DNA of 64,000 nucleotides from Ensifer sp. IC4062 (GTDB lineage Bacteria > Pseudomonadota > Alphaproteobacteria > Rhizobiales > Rhizobiaceae): NCBI RefSeq assembly GCF_020193575.1, contig NZ_JADYVD010000042.1:1-64000 (forward strand). The letters run 5' to 3'. Below the pieces are notes generated by a model that had not been told where the DNA came from, searched no databases, and worked only from the letters and a program-made list of their open reading frames with translations. Both the position numbers and the translations under genes were made by a program. Positions 37,318 to 46,057 of this stretch are shown here, in pieces (position 1 is the first letter of the stretch; each line of letters starts with the position of its first letter).

Positions 37318-38648
37318 GCGACCGTCTCCTCAAAATCTGACACGTCGGTTTCGCTCTGGCGCAAAAACTCCCTCAACTCACCAATCGACGCGACGGCGCG
37401 GTCAGTAAGGGGGTCGCCCCCTTGCTTGTATTCGCCGACATTGATCAAAAACTCGCACTCTGCATAGCGCGCGAGGAGATCGCGAAAGAAGGATGCTGCC
37501 TTGCGATGAGTCTCAGAAACGACCGCATCCATAACTCGGCTGCGACTCTGCAGCACGTCGATAGCTGGGAAATGGGATCGCGCCGCAAGAGCGCGTGAGA
37601 GGACGACATGGCCGTCGAGAATGCCGCGCGATTCCTCCGCGATCGGATCGCCTGTGCCGTTCCCTTCGACAAGTACAGTATAGAAGGCTGTGATTGAACC
37701 GTGTTCACCCATGCCGGCACGCTCCAGCAGGCCTGGCAGTGTGGCAAAAACGGAAGGAGGAAAGCCCCGCCGGGTCGGCGGCTCTCCTGCAGCAAGACCT
37801 ATCTCGCGCATTGCACGGCAGAAGCGCGTCAGCGAGTCTAACATGAGTGCGACGCGTAGCCCTTGTTCGCGGAAGTACTCCGCGAGCGCGGTCGCCATAG
37901 GAGCACATTGCGCCCGCTCCGTTGCCGAGCGGTCGGAGGTTTCAACCACAACGATCGCACGGCGGAGGCCCTCCTCCCCAAGATGCCGCTCGATGAATTC
38001 ACGTACTTCGCGGCCGCGCTCGCCTATGAGCGCGACTATGATAACGTCGGCGGCGGCACCTTTTACGATCTGCGACATTAGCGTCGACTTGCCGCCACCG
38101 GGCTCGCCGTAAATCCCGATCCGCTGGCCCTCACCGCATGTGAGGAGACCATCGAGGGCGCGCACCCCAAGCGGGAATGGCCGCTCAACTATGCGTCTCG
38201 TCATTGGATTGGGTGCCCTGCCGTGTAGCGGACGGGTTTCGGTGGTTTTGACTTCGCCTTTGCCGTCGAGCGGACGGCAGCGGCTGTCAATCACACGGCC
38301 AAGCAAATCGGGGCCGACCTGCACTTCACGCATTCGTCCAGTCGAGACGACTTCCGCGCGGCTGGACAGGCCCGCCAAGCCTCCGATCGGCGTGAGCAAC
38401 ACGCCATTGTCCAATAAGCCGATTACCTCGGCTTCGAGCGACAGACCGGTTCGCGTATCCTGCAGCAGACAAAGTTCCCCAATCCGAGCGCCTGGCAAGA
38501 CGGCATGGACCAGGGTGCCGACGGCCCTTGTGATCCGTCCCCGCACGACACGCGTGTCGATTCGCTTTGCCGTGGACCACAAAGACGAGATAGCCGGATC
38601 GAGAGCACGGGTCCCCTCGAGATTATGCTGTGTAACTGGCGTGATCAC
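37293..38648 (-). CDS. rhcN: T3SS ATPase RhcN (SctN)
   Basis: A 451-residue F1-beta-like ATPase that energises chaperone release and unfolding. Walker A is GEPGGGKST at residues 181-189, Walker B is in LRVALMLDSLTRFCRAMREIGLAAGEPPTRRGFPPSVFATLP, and the GERGREVREF segment is present. Typical length. ATGA overlap with nolV upstream. Confidence 0.97.
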   Translation of the reverse strand: MITPVTQHNLEGTRALDPAISSLWSTAKRIDTRVVRGRITRAVGTLVHAVLPGARIGELCLLQDTRTGLSLEAEVIGLLDNGVLLTPIGGLAGLSSRAEVVSTGRMREVQVGPDLLGRVIDSRCRPLDGKGEVKTTETRPLHGRAPNPMTRRIVERPFPLGVRALDGLLTCGEGQRIGIYGEPGGGKSTLMSQIVKGAAADVIIVALIGERGREVREFIERHLGEEGLRRAIVVVETSDRSATERAQCAPMATALAEYFREQGLRVALMLDSLTRFCRAMREIGLAAGEPPTRRGFPPSVFATLPGLLERAGMGEHGSITAFYTVLVEGNGTGDPIAEESRGILDGHVVLSRALAARSHFPAIDVLQSRSRVMDAVVSETHRKAASFFRDLLARYAECEFLINVGEYKQGGDPLTDRAVASIGELREFLRQSETDVSDFEETVAWMSRLTS

Positions 38649-39271
38649 AGTTCTCCTTCGTCAGAAAGGGACCCGAAGCCAAGGCGCAGCGCGCGCATCT
38701 GTGCATCAAGTCCAAGAGCGACGTTGCCATACTCACTCCAAAGCACGCACTCCTGCGGCGACAACGTCGGGTCCGGATCAATTCGAACCTTCGGCCGCTT
38801 CTCCCGTCCGTCGCATCCAGCAAACTCGCACGCGAGCATATCGACTTGCGTGGGACACACATGGAGGCAAACTTCTTCAGCGCCGCTGTATTTGCGCTCA
38901 ATCGCGTGACGAACAGCTCTCACCAACAGCTCACCCGGATCGAAAGCGCCTAAAAGATCGCTTAGTATCTCTATGACGAGCTGTGGCAATTCCTGCTCCA
39001 GAATTGCCTTGCGTCGCGCTGCTTCGGTAGCTGCTCGTGCAATCAGCCCTGACATTTCCTCGGCGCCTGCATTCAACCCCTCGGCGTAGCCGCGCGCCCG
39101 CTCCCGCTGATAAGCGGCGCGTGCCCAGTTACGGACCCGCTGCTGATGCCGCTGTGCTGCGGCAAGCGCTTCTCCGGCGCTGTGCCAGATCTTAAGCTCA
39201 CTCGCGGGTATCAGTGGCCCCAATGGGCGCATCTGCGGCGCGACGGGTGCTGCTGAAATGTCGGCGGTCAT
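38645..39271 (-). CDS. nolV: T3SS ATPase regulator NolV (SctL)
   Basis: A 208-residue SctL/HrpE/FliH-type protein that binds and restrains the ATPase. An Ala/Arg-rich helical stretch (RVRNWARAAYQRERARGYAEGLNAGAEE) is followed by a C-terminal V-ATPase-E-like domain. It overlaps rhcN and nolU by 4 bp each. Confidence 0.9.
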   Translation of the reverse strand: MTADISAAPVAPQMRPLGPLIPASELKIWHSAGEALAAAQRHQQRVRNWARAAYQRERARGYAEGLNAGAEEMSGLIARAATEAARRKAILEQELPQLVIEILSDLLGAFDPGELLVRAVRHAIERKYSGAEEVCLHVCPTQVDMLACEFAGCDGREKRPKVRIDPDPTLSPQECVLWSEYGNVALGLDAQMRALRLGFGSLSDEGEL

Positions 39272-39912
39272 ATCGCCGGGGTCTCCATCTCAAAATGGGC
39301 GATCACGAGCGAAAACAACTCGCCTGAGGCATTATCGTGCTCAGGTGCTGGATTCTCGGCGGCTGTCCCGACCGGCAAACGTAAAAGCACGCGGTTACGC
39401 TCAAGCACTGGCCGTTTGTTGAGCCAGGTACCAAGACAGGCATGCCCATCGTGTTCAATTTGCAGTGCGAGTTTTTCCGGATCAGAGATCAATCCGTCTG
39501 CAATAGCATGCGCCAGATGTCGGATGCCAAATGCGTGCGCATCAGCGCCGATATATTCAACAAGCCGGGTGAGGTCAGGCTGAGAAACAAGCTTCAGCAG
39601 GGAACGGGCATGCCAAATACTTCCGGCAAGAAGAGCAGCCCGACGAGGATCATGGCCGTGCAGGAGATCCGGCCCCCATCCGGTGAAGTTCCAATCCGTG
39701 TCATTGTCAAGCAGCAATTCTGCCAGTCGTGGCTGAAGCCGCGCACAATTCTGCAACTGCAGCAATGTCGCAGCCGATAACCCCGGATCAAGACGGGCGG
39801 CAAGACGCGTCGGATGGGCCGATCCAGCAAGCTCGCTCCGGGCAAAGGAACGCAATTGGAACGAGAAATCAGGCTGGGTAGTCTGTATCGCTATCGGCAT
39901 TGGGAATGTCAC
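39268..39912 (-). CDS. nolU: T3SS sorting-platform protein NolU (SctK-like)
   Basis: A 214-residue soluble protein matching NolU of S. fredii by position and overall character. It would be the SctK component of the sorting platform. Sequence features are weak (WNFTGWGPDLLHGHDPRRAALLAGSIWHARSLLKL). Flanked by 4-bp overlaps with rhcJ and nolV. Confidence 0.85.
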   Translation of the reverse strand: MTFPMPIAIQTTQPDFSFQLRSFARSELAGSAHPTRLAARLDPGLSAATLLQLQNCARLQPRLAELLLDNDTDWNFTGWGPDLLHGHDPRRAALLAGSIWHARSLLKLVSQPDLTRLVEYIGADAHAFGIRHLAHAIADGLISDPEKLALQIEHDGHACLGTWLNKRPVLERNRVLLRLPVGTAAENPAPEHDNASGELFSLVIAHFEMETPAI

Positions 39913-40778
39913 CTAGGCCCTAGCGCCGGTATCTTTTTGCGAATGGCCTCGACAGCGGAAACACTGGAGCGCTCCTGGACTTCAGATAGTTCGCCAGTCG
40001 ATTGCCTGCGCCGATGCCCAAGAACACTGACTAAGAGGTAACACGCCACAGCGAACACTGCTGCGGCAACACCCATCGCGGTAGCCAGAAGTGGCACTGG
40101 GATTGGCCTAGATGCTTGCGCCAAGCCAGTCGCCAGTACGGACTGTTGCTCATGTGCGGACCGTTCCACCGGCACTAACACCAATTCTACCTTGTCGTAG
40201 GACAAGCCTTCGATGCTGTCGGCGACGAGCATCTTTATCTTAGGCAGCAGAGCCGAGAGATTCATTTTGGCGTCGTGGCGGATAAAAACGGAGGCCGAGG
40301 ACGGAGTGTCGCCCGCTCGCAGCAGGTCGTTATGCGGCAGTACCACATGAACACGTGCAGAAAACACGCCATCAATATCGCTGATCGTATGCGACAACTC
40401 TTCGCTCAGGGCATAGACGTAACGGGCACGCTCCTCAGTCGGCGAGGCAATCAGGCCCGATCCTTGGAATATCTCGCCAAGGTTCTTGAAAGATTGGCGC
40501 GGCAGCCCCTTTGCATTCAGGAGGTTGATCGAGAAGGCGAGCAACTTTTCGTCGACCTGGATTGTGCTGGTGCCATCCTTTGCGGCCACCCGGACTGCAT
40601 CAACTCCGTTGTCTATCAGAAGCGCGAGCATCTCATTAGCCTCACGCTCCTGCAACCGCGTATAGAGATCGACCTTACAACCGCTCAAAGCCAGGAGAAG
40701 TGGCAACACGACAAGGCCAAGCCCTCGCCGGCCAGACGTGTAGCTGCTCGTTACGTCGCAATGGGCTAAGCCAATCAT
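39909..40778 (-). CDS. rhcJ: T3SS inner-membrane ring lipoprotein RhcJ/NolT (SctJ)
   Basis: A 289-residue YscJ/HrcJ lipoprotein: signal peptide with lipobox LSGC (Cys34), then CKVDLYTRLQEREANEMLALLIDNGV, the ring-building motif and SPTEERARYVYALSEELSHTI. A C-terminal membrane anchor lies near residues 230-252. It forms the inner ring with SctD. Also called nolT. It follows nolB by 9 bp. Confidence 0.95.
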   Translation of the reverse strand: MIGLAHCDVTSSYTSGRRGLGLVVLPLLLALSGCKVDLYTRLQEREANEMLALLIDNGVDAVRVAAKDGTSTIQVDEKLLAFSINLLNAKGLPRQSFKNLGEIFQGSGLIASPTEERARYVYALSEELSHTISDIDGVFSARVHVVLPHNDLLRAGDTPSSASVFIRHDAKMNLSALLPKIKMLVADSIEGLSYDKVELVLVPVERSAHEQQSVLATGLAQASRPIPVPLLATAMGVAAAVFAVACYLLVSVLGHRRRQSTGELSEVQERSSVSAVEAIRKKIPALGPR

Positions 40779-40787
40779 GCGCGTGAC

Positions 40788-41282
40788 TCACCCTTCCTTT
40801 AACAGTTTGTTTACGGATGTGGTGATGCCGCTGATCCCTTTGGAAATCAGGGAAACTTGAGTCACGCCGTTGTAAAGATCCCGCAGGCCAGCAATCATCA
40901 CTTCAAAATCATGCCCTCCTTGCGGAACTCCCAACATTTCGGTTCCCGCCCCAGCTTCGACAGGGAGCTTCTGCGCAGGCCCTGGCAGAGCGCCGCTCGC
41001 AAGGGCAGCCTCATGGTTAGGCGCGGCAGCAGTAACTATATTGTCCGGGAAAATCGAAGAAATCGTTTGCAGCACGCGCTCCCCCAGTGGGCTCGTCTGC
41101 GCAGCCGCGCGATAAACGTCCGTCGGCGGAGCAACTGGCGCCACTCTTGCTGGGGCCGAGGCAATATCATTTTTCATAGAGTCAGCCGCCTGCGCTAGAG
41201 CGCGCTCAAACTGAGCCTGCTCGCCGAATGACGTTGACCCGACCTTGGGGAGACTGGCAGAGATTGACGTGACAGGCATCAT
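40788..41282 (-). CDS. nolB: NolB/NopB, T3SS secreted pilus-associated protein
   Basis: A 164-residue protein of the NolB/NopB type, secreted by the rhizobial T3SS and associated with pili. It starts within a run of three ATGs, and the one at 41282 gives 164 residues, the size I recall for NopB. It is Ala/Pro-rich (ASAPARVAPVAPPTDVYRAA) with a C-terminal helix (FEVMIAGLRDLYNGVTQVSLIS) typical of inner-rod/SctI-like proteins. First gene of the long operon behind a tts box. Confidence 0.88.
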   Translation of the reverse strand: MMPVTSISASLPKVGSTSFGEQAQFERALAQAADSMKNDIASAPARVAPVAPPTDVYRAAAQTSPLGERVLQTISSIFPDNIVTAAAPNHEAALASGALPGPAQKLPVEAGAGTEMLGVPQGGHDFEVMIAGLRDLYNGVTQVSLISKGISGITTSVNKLLKEG

Positions 41283-41314
41283 CATGCAAGGACTCGATTG
41301 CTTTCTCTTTGACG

Positions 41315-41342
41315 CGGTGACTTTTACTGAGGCGAGCTGACG
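41315..41342 (-). promoter_or_regulatory. tts box upstream of nolB
   Basis: Minus strand CGTCAGCTCGCCTCAG then TAAAAGTCACC retains the CGTCAGCT core and GTCAC end of tts boxes. It lies about 33 bp before nolB, oriented correctly. Confidence 0.7.
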
Positions 41343-41436
41343 ACACGCTGACCGCGGCGTCGCTTGCCCATTCAAGAGTGACGTTAGTCGAGTTGAACCA
41401 CGTGGGAGAATTTCAGCTTTGGTTTATCAGGACGAG

Positions 41437-42141
41437 ATGCCGAGGGCGCCCATCCAATCCACCGCGCTGCATATCTTGAAGAGACTTCTCTGTGTCGGGC
41501 TTTTTCTGTCCGCCGGAATCCACACAACTCTCGGAGCCCCCCTGACGCTCCCTTCGACACCCTATAGGTATACCGTTCTAGATCAGGATCTTTCTGTCGC
41601 GTTGCAGGAATTCGGGAACAATCTGAATATCAGTGTCGACATCAGCACCGAGGTGAAGGGGCGGATCCGCGGGCGTATGCCGGAGTTGCCGCCGCGCGAG
41701 TTCCTCGACCGGCTGACCAAACTGTACGATCTCCAATGGTACTACGACGGGGTTGTGCTCTATGTGTCTGCTGCAAAAGAAGCGCAAACTCGGATGCTTG
41801 TGTTGAGTTCAATTCGCTTTGATGCTTTCAAGGGGGCCCTCGATAAGCTTGACATCTCTGATGAACGCTATCTGGTGAGACCCGCGCCGGGAAATGGCCT
41901 GGTCTTGGTGTCCGGTCCGCCGCGCTTCATCGCGCTCGTGGAGCAGACGTTCAACGGTCTCCTAGCAGTGGCGCAGGCGCAGCCTCGGGTCGCTGAGACG
42001 CCCCCTAAGGAATCGGTGATGGTATTGTTTCGGGGCTCCTCCACCACGGTCGTCCGCAGCGCGGGATCGGAAGTCCTTTATACTTCTGACGTGCCGCCCG
42101 AGGACGACGTTGGCGGGAAGGCTGAGCTGAGCAAGAAATGA
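41437..42141 (+). CDS. nolW: T3SS secretin N-terminal protein NolW/RhcC1 (partial SctC)
   Basis: A 234-residue exported protein: signal peptide (LLCVGLFLSAGIHTTLGAP, cleavage near residue 34), then the secretin N0/N1 domains (YTVLDQDLSVALQEFGNNLNISVDIS and PPREFLDRLTKLYDLQWYYDG). A full SctC is over 600 residues. Rhizobia split it into RhcC1 (this) and RhcC2 carrying the pore, and RhcC2 is not in this window. I start at MPRAPIQ (41437). Divergent from nolB. Confidence 0.93.
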   Translation: MPRAPIQSTALHILKRLLCVGLFLSAGIHTTLGAPLTLPSTPYRYTVLDQDLSVALQEFGNNLNISVDISTEVKGRIRGRMPELPPREFLDRLTKLYDLQWYYDGVVLYVSAAKEAQTRMLVLSSIRFDAFKGALDKLDISDERYLVRPAPGNGLVLVSGPPRFIALVEQTFNGLLAVAQAQPRVAETPPKESVMVLFRGSSTTVVRSAGSEVLYTSDVPPEDDVGGKAELSKK

Positions 42142-42216
42142 AACTTGAGCATGCGATCGAGCTTCAGAATTAAAACTTCACTGTGGTCACCTCTTGATTG
42201 TTATTCGTCTGAGGCT

Positions 42217-42244
42217 CGTCAGTTTCTCGAAAGCTAAACCGCTC
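42217..42244 (+). promoter_or_regulatory. tts box upstream of nopX
   Basis: Plus strand CGTCAGTTTCTCGAAAGCT followed by AAACCGCTC is a near-perfect tts-box match, oriented toward nopX and about 190 bp before its ATG. Confidence 0.9.
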
Positions 42245-42433
42245 ATGATTGAATCGGCAGCTCCAACGATCATCGCCCGCCACTGTGCTGGAATCTTGAA
42301 GCTGTGAGAAAGCGAAACAATCAAAAGCGTGGTTAATCCAAGTGAGGCTCTAAGATTGTCAACGTTCGTGAACGCAAGCACCTCAGACGAGGTCCTTGTA
42401 GAGGGATTCCAACATCACGTCTGAGGATGCACA

Positions 42434-44266
42434 ATGTCGGCCAGCAACATTTCACCATTGATCAGCTCTAATCTCGCACAGGCGTCGGTCCTCAAAGCTT
42501 TCGCGCCTATGTTAGCCCAGACCCAGCAAAGCGCATTGTCCTTCGAAGCGATGTTGTCCACTTACGGGCTCGCCGATAGAACCGGTCCCTTAGCTCGCCG
42601 GGACCTGCTGCTGCCGGATGCCGAGTCGACGTTAGAGGATTTGCAGCAGCACCCATTGGACCTGCTGCCCCCCCATATGAGGGCGGCAATCGAATCAATG
42701 GATCAGACCCCGCAGTCACCGGCTGGTATCGACGACCATTATGTCGCGCCAGCTCCCATACCCAGCTCGAGAATTACGTGGAACGGTGGCTCGCTGACTA
42801 AAGCTGAGTTGCAGATTGTCGCAGTGCTGAACCGTCACAAGGACCAGTTCCCACTCAGTTGGGAGTCGCTTGAGGCCAAAGCCAATGACCCCTCTACGCC
42901 GCCGGATCTGAAAGCAGCAATCGAGGCATTGCTACAGGATCCAGAACTTTTTTATGCCATCGGCTCGCAGGGCGATGGCCGCTGTGGAGGCAAGATCACC
43001 GCGAGGGACTTGTCCGAATTTTCCAACCATCACCCACAAGTTGCCGCATTTCAGGAAAGCCAGGCGCAAAGCTATGTGGAGAACTACATCCCATCCGACA
43101 GCGCCGGAAATACCCAGCCATCGGTCATGACCAAGAGCGATGCTCTACGCGAGCTTTACCGGTACTCGGAATATCTGCCCAAGAACCTGAGTCTGGCCGA
43201 CTTAAAACAGATCGTCGACGGCGAAGCGAAAACAGGCAAATGTCCGCCCCAGGTCATCGCGGCGGCTCAATACTTCGTCAATCATCCGGAAGACTGGAAG
43301 CAGTTGTACGGTGGTAACATAGATAAGGTCCACAAAGAGGACTTTCTGCAAGTGGCTTCTTCGTCGATGAGCCTAACGCAAGCCGAGATGAACACGCTCG
43401 AGACAGTTAACAGCCATCAGGACTTGTTTTTTGGGAGCGGTGACCTCACACGCGAAAAGCTTTCGAGCATGGCAGACGATAAGAGCTTGGATCCCGAAGT
43501 ACGTAAAGCTGCTTCGCAGCTTCTTTCAGATCCTCTCCTGTTCGGTCTGCTTAACAATTCGATTACAGGGTATAAGACTCATCATGGGTTTTTCGACTTC
43601 GGCGGCGGACATACTGTCGATTCCGGCAATGTCAGCAAAGAAGACTTTGCCCGTTTCTACACAAATATGACTACTGCCAACCGCAGCGTTCAACAGCCAA
43701 AGTTCCATGTGCCCGAAACTGCGGCATCTCAGGACGCTGTCGCAGACATGAGGATGGGCGTTGCGGACCAGCCTGACATCAAGTCGCCGAAAAAGAACGG
43801 CGGAGCCCTCATGCACGTAGTCGACCCCGCGCTGAAGGTGTGGTCTCAAGCGCTTGACTGGGCTGCAACGGCCGTCGGAGTGCTCAGCTTCATTCCAGGT
43901 ATCGGACAACTGGCCGATCTCGTATCGATGACGCTTGCATGCGAGGCCCAGGCCGCAAATCTCCTGCGTACAGCCATTACCGGAGGCAATATGAAGCAGG
44001 CGCTGATAGAAGCTGGCATCGGGGTCGCGGCCCAGGCGGTCGGCCTTTTCTCGGGACCCGGGGTCAAGCTAGCGATTCGCAACGGGCTCGTGAGGAAGGC
44101 GATGGAAGAGGCCGCGACGGCCGGGATCAATCTGCCGCTTTCCATGGCGCAGCACTATGCAGAAGGTTACCTGAACAACCTGCAGACACGCCTTGCAGGC
44201 AACCCTGTGCAGACCGCCAGTCTGCCCGGCCAGATGAACACCCCATTTCCCCAATACCTGGCATGA
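42434..44266 (+). CDS. nopX: NopX/NolX, T3SS translocator
   Basis: A 610-residue protein matching NopX (NolX), the rhizobial translocon protein related to HrpF of Xanthomonas. Two similar internal regions are visible: AELQIVAVLNRHKDQFPLSWESLEAKANDPSTP and AEMNTLETVNSHQDLFFGSGDLTREKLSSMADDK. A hydrophobic C-terminal part (about residues 470-560, AATAVGVLSFIPGIGQLADLV) fits membrane insertion. No N-terminal signal peptide. It is driven from its own tts box. Confidence 0.94.
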   Translation: MSASNISPLISSNLAQASVLKAFAPMLAQTQQSALSFEAMLSTYGLADRTGPLARRDLLLPDAESTLEDLQQHPLDLLPPHMRAAIESMDQTPQSPAGIDDHYVAPAPIPSSRITWNGGSLTKAELQIVAVLNRHKDQFPLSWESLEAKANDPSTPPDLKAAIEALLQDPELFYAIGSQGDGRCGGKITARDLSEFSNHHPQVAAFQESQAQSYVENYIPSDSAGNTQPSVMTKSDALRELYRYSEYLPKNLSLADLKQIVDGEAKTGKCPPQVIAAAQYFVNHPEDWKQLYGGNIDKVHKEDFLQVASSSMSLTQAEMNTLETVNSHQDLFFGSGDLTREKLSSMADDKSLDPEVRKAASQLLSDPLLFGLLNNSITGYKTHHGFFDFGGGHTVDSGNVSKEDFARFYTNMTTANRSVQQPKFHVPETAASQDAVADMRMGVADQPDIKSPKKNGGALMHVVDPALKVWSQALDWAATAVGVLSFIPGIGQLADLVSMTLACEAQAANLLRTAITGGNMKQALIEAGIGVAAQAVGLFSGPGVKLAIRNGLVRKAMEEAATAGINLPLSMAQHYAEGYLNNLQTRLAGNPVQTASLPGQMNTPFPQYLA

Positions 44267-44860
44267 CAAACAAATGTGCGTTTCCTCGCCGCGCCTCGTC
44301 GACTGATGTCGCTCGCACATAGGCGGCCGCCTAGGCGGCGAATGGTCAGGAGACGAGACGTAAAGCAAACCCGGCTACGAAGTGCTGGGTTGGGCTGGGG
44401 ACAATCGACTTCGATGTGTTCACGTCATACCAGCTCTCAAAGCGTTCAAAACCTCCGTCGGCGCTACAATCAGTCCGATAGTATTCGGCGGCACGTTGAC
44501 GCTCAGATCGATGTCGTTGGTGATCGTGAGATTTTTGTTGGTCGCAAACATACTGGGCCATGGACAGATGAGGCGAGGTTCTGGGCGCTCCAGCAGGCCA
44601 CCGTTCCAAGCCCACACCTAGTTGATAGCTCAAGTCCAGATGCGCTAGGAGCCGGGCGCCAGGTTAGATTTTTTCCACTGCTTAGATCGCGGAGGTGAGG
44701 CGCTGTAGGTCAGCTCACTAACCGCAGCGAATCGTCGCCCCCAAGGCGATTTCAACAGCATACGGGCATCCAAAAGTGTCACGATACACAATAATGATAG
44801 CATAAAATGTGTCCCGTAGTGTAGATTATGCGTAACCGTATTTAACTGTGGATCAAGTGT
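44267..44860. other. intergenic between nopX and the decarboxylase operon
   Basis: No gene recognised. A perfect 14-base palindrome (TAGGCGGCCGCCTA, 44320-44333) lies 54 bp after nopX and may act in transcript ending. From about 44770 on the sequence is AT-rich, unlike the rest, and should carry the promoter of the five-gene operon. No tts, nod or sigma-54 element was seen. Confidence 0.45.
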
Positions 44861-46057
44861 GTGAACATTATATATGAACAGAACGAAAATATTCTCTCAG
44901 ATAGGCGGAAGGATGTCGATTCGACCCTGCGCAAACTTGGCAAGAAGTTTTCTGACAGGCGCAATAAGCACCTAGGGTACCCTTATAATCTCGACTTTGA
45001 CCCTAGACCAATCTCCCAATTCGGCGAATTTCTAGTTAATAACTTGGGTGATCCATATGTCGGTTCACACTATGCGACCGAGGTCTGTGACTTAGAGCTC
45101 GAGGTGGTCGACTGGACAATGCGGGTCTGGGAGTGCGCCGACCCAGAAGAATACTGGGGAACTGTGGGCGCAAGTGGAACTGAAGGTAATCTATGGGCCA
45201 TATACCTTGCGCGCGAGACTCTTGATAATCCTATTCTGATACACTCGACAGAGGCGCACTACTCGCTTCCAAAGGCAGCGAGAATCCTCCGGATCGAGGC
45301 TTTAACATGCGGGGCCGATCGTTCCGGCGCTATCTCTGTGGATGATCTCTCGGAGGTTATCCACGCAAATCGCCATCGCAGCATCATTCTCGCATTGACC
45401 TGTGGAACGACAATGAAAGGGGCTCACGACGACATCGCGTCCTGCATCGGCGTTCTGGACCAAGTCGGGATAGATCCGAGGCGACGCTTTGTCCACGTCG
45501 ATGGCGCTCTGAATGCAATGGTCCTTCCCTTTGTCGATGGCTTACCGAGCGGCATCCGCCCCTCTTTCCGGCATGGGGTCGATAGCATGTCAACCTCAGG
45601 TCACAAGATGATCGGCACGCCGATGCCCTGCGGTGTCCTCGTAGTCCGCCGTGACCACGTCCGTCGAGTGGCCTCCGTTGTCAGCTACTTGCGCTCAGAT
45701 GATACGACCCTGATGGGATCGCGAAACGGCCACGCCGTTCTCGCGATCTGGAACCGGCTGATGCGCCTTGACATCGCCGGTTTCCGCAACAGTGCCCGAG
45801 TCTGCATCGAACGCGCGGAAGGCTTCGCAGGAGCACTTCGCTCCGCGGGCGTCCCGGTTTTGCTCAATCCATGGTCCTTGACGGTTGTGTTTCCAAAACC
45901 TTCCGAGAGGCTTGTCAACGAATACCAGCTCGCATGCGATGGCAACTCCGCCCACGCGATCGTTATGCCAAGCGTCAAAGCTGATCTCATCGAGCGCTTC
46001 GTCAACGCCTATACCGCAGAGTGGCGCTGCAATCCTCAGCAAAAGGTGTTTTCATGA
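44861..46057 (+). CDS. PLP group II amino-acid decarboxylase (serine/histidine type)
   Basis: A 398-residue pyridoxal-phosphate decarboxylase. The PLP lysine is K249 in STSGHKMIGTPMPCGV, His133 (STEAHYSLPKAARIL) would stack on the cofactor, and Asp214 (VHVDGALNA) would contact its nitrogen. The SGHKMIGTPMPCGV pattern is that of bacterial histidine decarboxylases and plant serine decarboxylases, so histamine or ethanolamine are the likely products. I favour serine to ethanolamine from the neighbours. It starts at a GTG and overlaps the next gene by 4 bp (ATGA). First of five coupled genes. Confidence 0.85.
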   Translation: MNIIYEQNENILSDRRKDVDSTLRKLGKKFSDRRNKHLGYPYNLDFDPRPISQFGEFLVNNLGDPYVGSHYATEVCDLELEVVDWTMRVWECADPEEYWGTVGASGTEGNLWAIYLARETLDNPILIHSTEAHYSLPKAARILRIEALTCGADRSGAISVDDLSEVIHANRHRSIILALTCGTTMKGAHDDIASCIGVLDQVGIDPRRRFVHVDGALNAMVLPFVDGLPSGIRPSFRHGVDSMSTSGHKMIGTPMPCGVLVVRRDHVRRVASVVSYLRSDDTTLMGSRNGHAVLAIWNRLMRLDIAGFRNSARVCIERAEGFAGALRSAGVPVLLNPWSLTVVFPKPSERLVNEYQLACDGNSAHAIVMPSVKADLIERFVNAYTAEWRCNPQQKVFS

